Of a DNA stretch of 64,000 nucleotides, positions 56,717-64,000 are shown one piece after another; the first letter of the stretch is position 1; each line of letters opens with the position of its first letter. The position numbers were made by a program, and so were the translations under genes. The notes under the pieces were generated by a model. The model ran no database searches. It was not told where the DNA came from and saw only the letters and a list, made by a program, of their open reading frames with translations. Source of the stretch: Streptomyces spirodelae (GTDB lineage: Bacteria > Actinomycetota > Actinomycetes > Streptomycetales > Streptomycetaceae); contig NZ_JAFFZN010000032.1 in the NCBI RefSeq assembly GCF_017676385.1, forward strand, positions 33,394 through 97,393, read 5' to 3'.

Positions 56717-58087
56717 GTGGCGAACGAGGAAGGCAGGGGGGCGGGGGCTTTCATGACTGACGGAGGGTCAGCGGAGGTCTTCACCGCACTCACGGAGGAT
56801 GATCCCACCTCGGTCGCCGGGTACCGGCTGGCAGCCCGGCTCGGCTCGGGCGGTATGGGCAAGGTCTACCTCTCCTACACCCCGGGCGGCCGCCCGATCG
56901 CCATCAAGGTGATCCGCCCCGACTTCGCCGGGGACCCGGTCTTCCGGCGCCGCTTCCAGCAGGAGGTACGGGCCGCCGAGCGCGTCCAGGGCCTCTACAC
57001 CGCGCCGGTGATCGACAGCGACACCGAGGGCCCGCAGCCCTGGCTGGCCACCGCCTACGTGCCCGGCCCCTCGGTCGCCGAGGCGGTCGCCGCGCACGGG
57101 CGGCTGCCGGTGGACACGGTGCTCTTCCTGGTTGCCGGCATCGCCGAAGCGCTCCAGGTCATTCACAAGGCGGGGATCGTCCACCGGGATCTGAAGCCCT
57201 CCAATGTGCTGCTCGCCGACGACGGGCCGCGTGTCATCGACTTCGGTATCGCCCGCGCGGCCGACGCCACCTCGCTCACCAGCAGCGGAGTCACCGTGGG
57301 CACGCCGTCGTTCATGGCTCCCGAGCAGGCCGAGGGGCAGCGCATCACGGGGGCCACCGATGTGTTCGCGCTGGGGCAGATCGCGGCGTACGCGGCGCTG
57401 GGCAGCCCGGCCTTCGGCGAGGGCACCTCGCACGGTGTGCTCTACCGCATCGTGCACGCGGAGCCCGCCCTGGACGGTCTCCCGGACGAGCTGCGGGAAC
57501 TGGTCAGCCACGCGCTGGCCAAGAAGCCGGAGGACCGGCTCGGCCTCGATGAGATCCTGCGGATGTGCCAGACGGCCTCCGGGGACACCCAGCTGCGGCG
57601 GCCCGGCGACTGGCTCCCGGCCGCCGTCGACGCGGACATCGCCCACCGCGCGGCCGCACCCCCACCCTCCCAGGCTCCGCCGCCGACCAGGGCTGACATC
57701 GCACAGAGTCACACCCAGACCGCGGCCCGGCCCCCGGGGCACGTCGACGGCGGATCGGCCCCGCCAGCGGCCCAGGCGCCGCCGCCCTGGCCGGCCGGAC
57801 CGCAGACCCCGCCTCCGGCGCCACCGCCGTTCCCCGCAGCGCCCACCATGGCGGCCCAGCCGGCGGGCCCGCAGCACCCCACGCCGCCGCCCGGAGGCGC
57901 GTACCCTCCGGCCGGGCACTTCCAGCCCTACCCGCCGGGCCCGACCGGCCCATACCGACCGGTCTACCCGCGCCGACTGCCGCCGCCCCGCAGGTGGGAC
58001 CGCGGCAAGACGATCGCGGCCGTCGTCGTGGCCGTGATTGGGTTCTGGCTCGTTCTCCTGCCGCTGCTCGCGGGAGTCTTCCCCTGA
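56717..58087 (+). CDS. Membrane-anchored Ser/Thr protein kinase (PknB-like), 456 aa
   Basis: GTG 56717 follows AGGAGGTCAG; ATG 56753 is an alternative. A complete Hanks-type kinase domain spans about 36-300: GSGGMGKVY (43-51), AIKVI with catalytic Lys64, HRDLKPSN (156-163), DFGIAR (175-180), TPSFMAPEQ. A Pro/Ala-rich linker (about 310-430) leads to one C-terminal transmembrane helix (TIAAVVVAVIGFWLVLLPLL), after which only a few residues are outside. There is no PASTA sensor domain. It phosphorylates Ser/Thr on partner proteins; targets unknown. Closeness to the defence region makes a regulatory or abortive role conceivable. Confidence 0.92.
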   Translation: MANEEGRGAGAFMTDGGSAEVFTALTEDDPTSVAGYRLAARLGSGGMGKVYLSYTPGGRPIAIKVIRPDFAGDPVFRRRFQQEVRAAERVQGLYTAPVIDSDTEGPQPWLATAYVPGPSVAEAVAAHGRLPVDTVLFLVAGIAEALQVIHKAGIVHRDLKPSNVLLADDGPRVIDFGIARAADATSLTSSGVTVGTPSFMAPEQAEGQRITGATDVFALGQIAAYAALGSPAFGEGTSHGVLYRIVHAEPALDGLPDELRELVSHALAKKPEDRLGLDEILRMCQTASGDTQLRRPGDWLPAAVDADIAHRAAAPPPSQAPPPTRADIAQSHTQTAARPPGHVDGGSAPPAAQAPPPWPAGPQTPPPAPPPFPAAPTMAAQPAGPQHPTPPPGGAYPPAGHFQPYPPGPTGPYRPVYPRRLPPPRRWDRGKTIAAVVVAVIGFWLVLLPLLAGVFP

Positions 58088-58457
58088 TCCCCGAGTCTGA
58101 AGGCATGAACGACGGCGGTGAGTTCCAGCTCGGCGTCCTACCTGGCGGAGCCGGCCGTTGGCCTTCTCGACACGGGCGAGTGTGTCCCGGGCCTGGCGGC
58201 CATTGTCCGCGCGTGCGCTGGGACGGCTTCCCGTGCCGTCGTGGCACCCGGGTCACCGGCCCACATGACCCGGGAGCCAGACGTAGCAGCAGCCCGCCAT
58301 ACAACGCCACGGAACCCCCAAAGGGGACTCCCCTCCTGGGACTTCCGGCCTGGCGGATATTCCAGCGAGCGAAGCCGTCTGCATACGCGGCCCAGCCGAG
58401 CCCCGGCGCTCCGTGGCGCTGCTTGCCGCCGGGTGCCTGACGCGCACGGGCGCGGCT
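58088..58457. other. Gene-free stretch
   Basis: Nothing recognisable between the kinase and the convergent gene at 58458. Confidence 0.45.
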
Positions 58458-58904
58458 TCAGTCGGTTTCGTCCGGTTCGCTGGCGCGGGCGATACCGTCC
58501 AGCTCGGCGTCGATGGCTTCCCGTTCGGCAGCCCAGCGGTGGAGGCTCTCGCGGATCTCTCGCAGCTTTTCGGGATCGTCGGCAGCGGATGCCTCGACGA
58601 TGGCGAAGCCGGTGCTGCCGTCCGGGCCGGGCATCTCCACCACCCGGTGGTCCGCGCCCCCGGTGATCATCATGGCCAAGATGGTCGCCAGCTCGCGCTG
58701 CATCTCGGGTGTGAGTTCCGCCTGTTCGTCCTCGTCACCGAAGATGCCTTCCCGGCCCTCGGCCAGCAGGTGCGCCGACTCGTGCACGAGCCGCGCCAGC
58801 CGCTCATACTGCCCTGGGTCCATGCGTGCCTTGAGCGCCTCCATGTACAGGGACACGGCCTCGACCCGGTCCAGCCCGTCGTCGTCCTCGCTCTCGCCGC
58901 TCAT
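58458..58904 (-). CDS. Acidic helical protein, 148 aa
   Basis: ATG 58904 is chosen where acidic coding sequence begins (MSGESEDDDGLDRVEAVSLY); GAGAGG abuts the start. The product is helical, with a HESAHLLAEG segment resembling a zinc-metalloprotease HExxH-like helix only superficially (H-E-S-A-H), and a beta-containing centre (DHRVVEMPGPDGSTGFAIVE). No family recognised; the HESAH motif lacks a clear third ligand. Confidence 0.65.
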   Translation of the reverse strand: MSGESEDDDGLDRVEAVSLYMEALKARMDPGQYERLARLVHESAHLLAEGREGIFGDEDEQAELTPEMQRELATILAMMITGGADHRVVEMPGPDGSTGFAIVEASAADDPEKLREIRESLHRWAAEREAIDAELDGIARASEPDETD

Positions 58905-59626
58905 CCTCTCAGCGTGCTGGGCCCGGCGAGCCGGCGTCCAGACCCCTGCACAGCCGCACCGCGCCGGAGGGGCCGGGCATGCCTGACCAGCACCCGTACG
59001 CCGCCCTGCACCGCGGGCGATGACGTGCGCCCTCACCGGGGGAGAGGAAGCCACCAACTCGTGCTGTTGCTCATCGAGTTGCCTCGCTCCCGGCAGGGCG
59101 CAACAGACCTCTGCTGTGTGCTCGGAGAGGGCGAACCGACGCCCACGCAGATTTCAATCGCAATTACGGAGCGAATCCGACCCCACCGAGTGCAGAAATC
59201 TCAAGCTGCATCACAGCAGGAGTCGCTGACTGTTAACCAGCAATTCTCGTCCCTCCCGGCGGCCTCTATTCCACTCTCCTCGCCGCCTTCTTCCTTCCGG
59301 GAGAAACTACGTGACCCGTACCCCGCAGGCCCCGGCCCCGGCCCTGCGCCGCCGCCACGCCCACCTGATCGCCACCGCGACCAGCTGGTGGGCGAGTGTG
59401 CCCAGGCCGACGCAGCCGTCTACGACCCGATCAGCCAGGCCCCGCCCGAAGGGAGCGAGGTGCCGATTCTCTCCGGCCGGCCCTCTGGCTTCGTCGGTGA
59501 GAACGGGGTCTGCTCAGTTTCGGTAGTCGATCACCTCCGTGCGCCCCCTCTCAGTCGGCATGACGTGCGCTGGAGCAGACCTCAAAACGTGTGACAGGGG
59601 CAGGGCCAACCGGCCAGCATGGCGAT
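58905..59626. other. Region with a possible decayed plus-strand gene
   Basis: A frame from GTG 59311 (TRTPQAPAPALRRRHAHLIA) appears to continue in another frame (QLVGECAQADAAVYDPISQA), suggesting a broken small gene. The part 59100-59300 is less GC-rich. No intact gene seen. Confidence 0.35.
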
Positions 59627-60103
59627 GTGATCCAGATTCGTACCGCTTCTTCAGATGATGTTGCCTTGCTGGCATCCCTCAACCAAATCGTCCATGACCT
59701 GCACAATCGGCACCGTCCCGACCTGTTCCTTGATTCCCCGGAGCTAGATGCCGTCGAAGGCTTCTTCCGCACTCACATAGCCGATCCATCAGTTACCGTG
59801 CTCCTCGCCGAGGGGGCGGAAGGTGAAGCCCTCGGATACGCCCTTGCCCGTGTCAGAAACCGGCCCGGCACTGCTCTGGAGCACTCAGACATCATCGTGT
59901 CTCTGGATCAAATCGCCGTAGTCCCCGATGCTGCCCGCAGTGGTGTCGGCGCGGCACTGCTCGAAGCCGTACGTGAAGCGGGACGCGCGGCAGGCTGCCG
60001 GCGCCTCGTCACGGACGTCTGGTACTTCAACGAGGGTGCTCGTGCGTTCTACCAAGCTGCAGGCCTCAGCCCAATGAACGTGCGCCTGGATCAGCGGCTT
60101 TGA
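59627..60103 (+). CDS. GNAT-family N-acetyltransferase, 158 aa
   Basis: GTG 59627 gives the usual GNAT opening (IQIRTASSDDVALLASL); a GTG at 59591 is possible but lacks support. The acetyl-CoA binding core reads IIVSLDQIAVVPDAARSGVG and AALLEAVREAGRAAG (R/Q-x-x-G-x-G/A type: ARSGVGAAL). The final GARAFYQAAGL segment is the typical last strand-helix. It transfers an acetyl group from acetyl-CoA to an amine; the acceptor is unknown. Base composition is slightly lower in GC than the neighbours. Confidence 0.9.
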   Translation: MIQIRTASSDDVALLASLNQIVHDLHNRHRPDLFLDSPELDAVEGFFRTHIADPSVTVLLAEGAEGEALGYALARVRNRPGTALEHSDIIVSLDQIAVVPDAARSGVGAALLEAVREAGRAAGCRRLVTDVWYFNEGARAFYQAAGLSPMNVRLDQRL

Positions 60104-60197
60104 CTTCGAAGCCTGCCCGGCCTGCGGCGGACTGTGGCGAGGTCGTGGGTGTCGATGGGGGACGTCAACGCGCCTGTCATGGGCGTGGCGGCTTTTG

Positions 60198-60800
60198 TCA
60201 GGCGCGGGAGAGATCGGTGCCTTCCGGGGCCCTGTAGCAGGGCGAGACGAGGGTGACGTCGATCTGCGGCTTGAGGTTGCCTGAGCGTGTCTTCAGCGCC
60301 TCAATCACCATGTGGTGCCGGGAGGTGGTGTGGACTGCCGTGATCTCCGGGTTGCGGGCCCTGCTGTTCATGGGCCCGTCCTTGGTGATACGCCACCCCA
60401 TTTCGGGGAGTCGGGTGCGCAGGTTGTCCATGGCGGTGTCGAAGCCGTCCGCGTCCGCTTCCCACAGCGCCCAGGGGTGGTCCACTCTGTAGTAGGTGGT
60501 GAAGTCCGGGTCGATGCCGGAACAAGGCACGGCGGCGGCAGGGATGTGACTTGGGGTGCCGGGGATGCCCATGGCATCCACCAGCCTGGACGACATCCGG
60601 TTGACCTCGTCCTCCGCCTGGCGCACCGCGCGCACCTCGGGCGTGTAGCCGAGCCTCCGGCGCACCTTCGACGGCTTGGCAACCCGCCCGCGGCCAGTAT
60701 TGAACATGATCAAGCATCCCATCTGCAGAGTCAGGGTCAGCAAGAGGGCGGCAGCTGCAACGACCGTCGTCCCGGATGCCGCCCTGGGCTCAGACAACAC
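60198..60800 (-). CDS. Exported or membrane-anchored hypothetical protein, 200 aa
   Basis: Start ATG 60800. A hydrophobic segment at residues 10-33 (TTVVAAAALLLTLTLQMGCL) could be a signal anchor or an imperfect lipobox (Q-M-G-Cys). The outer domain has EDEVNRMSSRLVDAMGIPG, then GIDPDFTTYYRVDHPWALWE and RLPEMGWRITKDGP. It resembles conserved Streptomyces exported proteins of unknown function. Confidence 0.7.
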   Translation of the reverse strand: MLSEPRAASGTTVVAAAALLLTLTLQMGCLIMFNTGRGRVAKPSKVRRRLGYTPEVRAVRQAEDEVNRMSSRLVDAMGIPGTPSHIPAAAVPCSGIDPDFTTYYRVDHPWALWEADADGFDTAMDNLRTRLPEMGWRITKDGPMNSRARNPEITAVHTTSRHHMVIEALKTRSGNLKPQIDVTLVSPCYRAPEGTDLSRA

Positions 60801-60841
60801 GACGCCCGGCAGCCCGGTCCAGGTGCCCTCCCCCCTGCTGA

Positions 60842-61130
60842 TGGCGGCCGCGGGCCTCAGCCGACGCCGGGCTGGAGCTCCTGGAAGCTCTGGACGATCC
60901 CGAGTGGCTCTTCGAGGCGCTGGAGCGGGTGCGCCAGGACGGGCTCGCCCGCGGGGAAGTCCTCGATGACGCCCTTGCGACTGTTCTGGCTGGCGCCTGC
61001 CTCAACGCTGAAAGAAGCCAGCCAGACCCCGGACCCCAGCCAGGTGGCCAAACACTGCCTCGCCGCGGCCCGGCACTTCACCCGGGCCGTGACCCCCGCC
61101 AGCATCGACACCGGCCCCGAACCCGTATGA
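60842..61130 (+). pseudogene. Frameshifted small gene remnant
   Basis: Plus-strand sequence reads LELLEALDDPEWLFEALERV then RQDGLARGEVLDDALATVLA in one frame. Near 61008 it moves to another frame (KEASQTPDPSQVAKHCLAAA, RHFTRAVTPASIDTGPEPV), ending at 61130. The two parts look like one helical protein broken by an indel. Start codon unclear. Confidence 0.4.
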
Positions 61131-61224
61131 GGCAGACTCTCCCACCTGAGGTAGGCCGCTGCGGCTGCGCAGCCCGATCAGGTCGGCGGTCCCGCCCTCG
61201 GCCGCCGAGGTCCGGTACGACAGG

Positions 61225-62061
61225 TCACCGCACCCCGCCGGCCAATCCATTTCCCCGGGCCGCGGGCCGGGGACGTCGTGTCCACCATCGGTGCGGCCAC
61301 CGGAGGGGCACCTGGCCACCGACACGGGCCCACAACGGCGCTCCGACAACGATGCGGTGCGCATCCTCCATGCCAGGTTCACCGGCCAGGTGCCACCGGC
61401 CGTGATCCAGCTCGATGTCCAGGTAGACCTCCGCGCACCAGTGGCAGTCGGCGATCCTGGCGAGGGTGGACTCCCGTGGCTCTCTTGCGGGGCGGGGGCC
61501 TGACTCCCCGGGATCGAGCGCGATCCGCAGGGCCTCCATGGCCATCTCCTCGTCGTCACCCCACCCGTGCTCGCGCCCGCGTGAGGCCAAAAGGTCCCGC
61601 ACGGCCCACCACGACGACGGGGTGCGGCCTGGGCCTTCCGCGTCGCCCGGGCGGTAGCCGGTGTTGTCGAGGCTCCCGAACAGGATGACGTCGACACGCC
61701 GTCCGGCAGAGTCGCGGTCGCGGGTGTGGAGGAGCACTTCTGGGCGGGGTGCCGCGCCGGAGTAGAGGGCGAACTCCACGCATCCCCTGCCCGAGGCGAC
61801 GCGCGCCGGCGGCGGTTCGGCCAGCGCCTTGTCCGCGAGGTGCCCCACCGTCGCGGTGATCCGCCGGGCGACTTCGTACCGGGTGCGCTCCGTGCGCTCG
61901 GTGGTGATCTGCCACTGCCCCAAGAAGGGGACCTTGGGGCTGGTGTAGGCGCGCTTCTTCCGGCTGAGGTCGATCCCGTTCTCCCCGGCGAACTCCTCGA
62001 CTCTGCGCTGCGACCAGTACCGGTAGGCGACCAGCGCGCCGGACCTCACACGTCGAACCAT
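61225..62061 (-). CDS. Conserved Streptomyces hypothetical protein, 278 aa
   Basis: ATG 62061 is used because MVRRVRSGALVAYRYWSQRR begins the conserved-looking part; upstream codons are unsupported. The body includes SPKVPFLGQWQITTERTERT, a segment ASGRGCVEFALYSGA, and VDVILFGSLDNTGYRPG, alternating strands and helices. It may belong to the DUF7019 (SAVMC3_10250-like) family of Streptomyces proteins, but I am not sure. The C-terminal 30 residues look less natural and may be shifted. Confidence 0.65.
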   Translation of the reverse strand: MVRRVRSGALVAYRYWSQRRVEEFAGENGIDLSRKKRAYTSPKVPFLGQWQITTERTERTRYEVARRITATVGHLADKALAEPPPARVASGRGCVEFALYSGAAPRPEVLLHTRDRDSAGRRVDVILFGSLDNTGYRPGDAEGPGRTPSSWWAVRDLLASRGREHGWGDDEEMAMEALRIALDPGESGPRPAREPRESTLARIADCHWCAEVYLDIELDHGRWHLAGEPGMEDAHRIVVGAPLWARVGGQVPLRWPHRWWTRRPRPAARGNGLAGGVR

Positions 62062-62273
62062 CCGCCCAGCATGCCAACGCTGACGGCCTGCCGCATGGTC
62101 GTTTGTCGGTCTGCGTGACGTTTCGTACCAGGGCACGCCCCCGCGAAGACCGACGACACGGTACGGGCCGCTGGCAGCCGCAGGGCCGCAAGAGCCGGCA
62201 GCGGCAGGCCGCCACCACGGGCGGTATCACGGTGGAGGCCCGCGCTCCAGGCGACGCAGGGGGCAGCGGTGGT

Positions 62274-62750
62274 TCAGCCGGCCAGCCGGAGCGTGGGCCG
62301 GACCTCATCAGGGGCGGGGGCGTCCTCGCCGCCGTCCGGGTCGGGGTCGAAGTCGGTGCCGGTGCGGGCGTCCCGGACCCGCGGGGGCCGGATGTCGCCG
62401 GTGGGGAAGTTCAGCGGCCACAGGAAGGTGCTCGGGTCCTTCAGGTGGTTGGCCATGTGGGCCAGCGACTCGTAGCCGGCCAGCAGCGGGTGGATGAGCA
62501 CGGTGCCCTTGCGCTGCCGCTCGCTGATGATGCCCTTGTCCCGCAGCTGCCCGATCGCGCGGGAGACCACGGACTGCGTCAACCCGAGGCGCTCGGCGAT
62601 GTCCTGCTGCCGGATGCGGACCAGCCCGCCGGCCTCCTGGCGGGCGGTCAGGACGTCGAACACGTCGCGGGCCGTCGGCGACAGGCACGCGTTCGGCAGA
62701 ACCTCGAAGATCTCCGGGTTGTGGAAACCAGGGACAGGAGCGGTGCTCAT
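62274..62750 (-). CDS. Winged-helix protein, candidate second replication protein, 158 aa
   Basis: ATG 62750 overlaps the stop of the upstream gene (ATGA, 62750-62747). Residues 20-95 form a MarR/RepL-like winged helix (LSPTARDVFDVLTARQEAGG, then LVRIRQQDIAERLGLTQSVV, SRAIGQLRDKGIISERQRKG). The remainder is acidic and Pro-rich. Together with the upstream gene, which shares the SRAIGQL helix, it is arranged like the repI-repII pair of SCP2-type Streptomyces plasmids. That comparison is from memory of layout, not sequence. Confidence 0.75.
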   Translation of the reverse strand: MSTAPVPGFHNPEIFEVLPNACLSPTARDVFDVLTARQEAGGLVRIRQQDIAERLGLTQSVVSRAIGQLRDKGIISERQRKGTVLIHPLLAGYESLAHMANHLKDPSTFLWPLNFPTGDIRPPRVRDARTGTDFDPDPDGGEDAPAPDEVRPTLRLAG

Positions 62751-63319
62751 CGCGTGGCCTCGTTCCTCACAGTCGGGATGACGATCTCGTGCTCCAGCAG
62801 CGTCTTCTCCAGCGACTTCACCAGCCGCCGCTGCTTCACGCTGCCCCACCGGTAAGCGTAGAGCGGGTGCACCCGGTACACCCCGCGCCGCTCCTTCCAG
62901 GCGAAGTTGTGACGGCTGAGCTGCCCGATCGCGCGCGACACCTTCGACTGCGAGCAGCCGAACTTCCTGGCCAGGCTGGTCTGGGTCATCTTCACCAGCG
63001 CCTGGTCATCGTGATGCGTCTTCATGTGGTCCAGGACATTGCGCGACATCGTGGTGAAGCCGAACTTCCACAGGTTGTCCTCGATCACCTGAGCCATGCT
63101 CAAGTGCTGAGTGCCGTAGAAGACATACGGCTTGACCTCACGATTCGTGCTGAAGGTACCGCCCCGTTTGGCAAGCTTCTCGAACCGCTTCAGCAGGTCC
63201 CGCGCGGATTCCATGCCATTGACGGCATCCGAGGGCGGGGGCGCAGGAACCAGCCGCGACGCCTCCGCCGGCGCCTCCGCGCTGCGCCTCAAGGGCTGGG
63301 CCACGGGCTTCTCCTTCAT
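62747..63319 (-). CDS. Winged-helix protein, candidate replication initiator, 190 aa
   Basis: Start ATG 63319 (MKEKPVAQPL); an in-frame ATG at 63340 lies inside a palindrome. After a Pro/Ala-rich N-terminus comes HLSMAQVIEDNLWKFGFTTM, then a winged helix (about 118-165: ALVKMTQTSLARKFGCSQSK, VSRAIGQLSRHNFAWKERRG, VYRVHPLYAYRWG). A basic helix ends it. It lies next to about 680 bp of non-coding DNA with repeated GTGCATA motifs, and it is coupled to a second winged-helix gene. This is the most likely replication initiator in the window. It could instead be a pure regulator. Confidence 0.75.
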   Translation of the reverse strand: MKEKPVAQPLRRSAEAPAEASRLVPAPPPSDAVNGMESARDLLKRFEKLAKRGGTFSTNREVKPYVFYGTQHLSMAQVIEDNLWKFGFTTMSRNVLDHMKTHHDDQALVKMTQTSLARKFGCSQSKVSRAIGQLSRHNFAWKERRGVYRVHPLYAYRWGSVKQRRLVKSLEKTLLEHEIVIPTVRNEATR

Positions 63320-63333
63320 GATCGCTCGGAGCC

Positions 63334-63361
63334 GTAACATAGCAGAGCTGCAATGTTATGC
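63334..63361. promoter_or_regulatory. Near-perfect palindrome over the start of the winged-helix operon
   Basis: CGTAACATAGCAG and CTGCAATGTTATG pair around AG (one outer mismatch). On the minus strand it includes TAACAT, a -10-like sequence. The position suggests that the initiator represses its own transcription. Confidence 0.6.
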
Positions 63362-63366
63362 AGGCG

Positions 63367-63816
63367 ATCTATGCACACAGCGGGCGTGTCCCTGGACAGG
63401 AACGATCTAGTCACCTACGTGCATACATCCCAGCGCCCACAACCACGATCTATGCACCCGAAGTGCATGCATCCTCCGCGTTCTTGCAGGTCAGCGCGCC
63501 GCTGCTATCTGTTCTTTAGAGGCGCGCGCCAAGTTCCAGTACCGCGCCCCTGCAGGCCCCGCCCGGCCAACCTCCCGAGTCGGCACTGGACTCGGCGCCA
63601 CACCCCTGATACTGACAGTGCATTTCCTCAGCGGAAATCAGAACACCCGCCCAGCGGTTTCCCCGACTCCGAAGCAATGATTTCCGGGCACGCAAGGGCG
63701 GTGGACCGTGGTCCCAATTCCGTCCCTGCCGTGCATACTTGAGCTGGTGTCAGGGAATGTCGCCTAAGGGTGCGAGGTAGTGGTTGGGAAATCCAAAACC
63801 GCCCCTCTGGTGCATA
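63367..63816. repeat. GTGCATA iteron-like motifs
   Basis: TATGCAC at 63371-63377 and 63452-63458 (both within GATCTATGCAC), GTGCATA at 63420-63426, 63731-63737 and 63810-63816, and GTGCATG at 63464-63470. The pair ATGCAC-CCGAA-GTGCAT (63453-63469) is an inverted repeat. No gene was found in 63362-64000. The motifs are good candidates for initiator binding sites and thus for the origin. Confidence 0.6.
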
Positions 63817-63862
63817 CTGGGAGAGTCATCCGAGCACGCACCCCCTCCCTTCGTAGCCCGCC

Positions 63863-64000
63863 GGTGCGTGACCCCGGAGGGGGCACGCACCACACCAGCC
63901 CCAGGACGGGCCGCAGACCGGAAACAGGCAAAGCCGCAAGGCACAGGGCCGATTGGCACCGGCCTCCGGCCGGTGCGGCAGGGCCCTCCGGGCCCTGCCG
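63863..64000. repeat. Three short-loop palindromes at the window end
   Basis: GGTGCGTGACCCC-GGA-GGGGGCACGCACC (63863-63891, one mismatch), GCACCGGCC-TCC-GGCCGGTGC (63956-63976) and CGGCAGGGCCC-TCC-GGGCCCTGCCG (63976-64000). All have 3-nt loops, and the last two are contiguous. The last palindrome ends exactly at the last base of the window. They may be part of an origin or of a telomere-like end. Confidence 0.6.

Noticed and set aside
58770..58800. HESAH in the 58458-58904 product considered as a metalloprotease site
   Set aside because: HExxH would need a third ligand and a suitable fold; the helix sits in a short acidic protein with neither.

Overview
The window looks like part of a large, low-copy Streptomyces (or closely related actinomycete) plasmid. 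The whole sequence is very GC-rich. Reading frames carry strong third-position G/C, starts are often GTG, and neighbouring genes often overlap by ATGA or GTGA. The gene set is typical of actinomycete plasmids: a TraB/FtsK-type conjugal translocase with small membrane 'spread' proteins, ParA/ParB, WhiB-like and GGDEF proteins, Nudix and ASCH proteins, and paired winged-helix proteins next to a repeat-rich non-coding region. No rRNA, tRNA or CRISPR array was seen.

Layout. (1) 97-9464, plus strand: transfer region with membrane and coiled-coil proteins, the TraB-like translocase (4800-6863), a TraB-fragment/Nudix fusion, and further small membrane proteins. A secreted SGNH hydrolase (9560-10423, minus) sits between two copies of a roughly 390-bp segment. 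(2) 11306-17930: small accessory genes, many chimeric or broken (HEPN protein, deoxyribosyltransferase/kinase chimera, second Nudix, KilB-like protein). (3) 18516-22205: a leaderless membrane protein, then a minus-strand WXG100-like cluster. (4) 22652-24541: GGDEF protein, broken ASCH gene, frameshifted WhiB gene. (5) 24553-26969: parB and parA with two matching palindromes that are candidate parS/operator sites. (6) 27098-39325: 2H phosphoesterase, plasmid hypotheticals, zinc-finger/HTH regulators, a secreted HNH nuclease, a frameshifted I36 inhibitor gene.

(7) 39724-56566 is a defence-rich region. It holds an AbiEi/AbiEii pair with three operator-like repeats, a truncated STAND-type NTPase, an IS5-family insertion sequence, a nuclease-helicase (DUF2075) fusion, and a complete three-gene pPIWI-RE cassette (restriction-endonuclease-like protein, DinG-type Fe-S helicase, Argonaute-related pPIWI-RE protein) running 55596 to 48357. 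(8) 56717-62061: Ser/Thr kinase, GNAT acetyltransferase and conserved hypotheticals. (9) 62274-64000: two coupled winged-helix proteins with about 680 bp of non-coding sequence upstream. That sequence carries repeated GTGCATA motifs and short-loop palindromes, and is a likely replication region.

The first half is therefore mainly transfer and maintenance, and the second half mainly defence cargo. A recurring theme is decay of small genes. Several carry single in-frame stops or one-base frameshifts in otherwise recognisable proteins, which means either recent degeneration or residual sequencing error.
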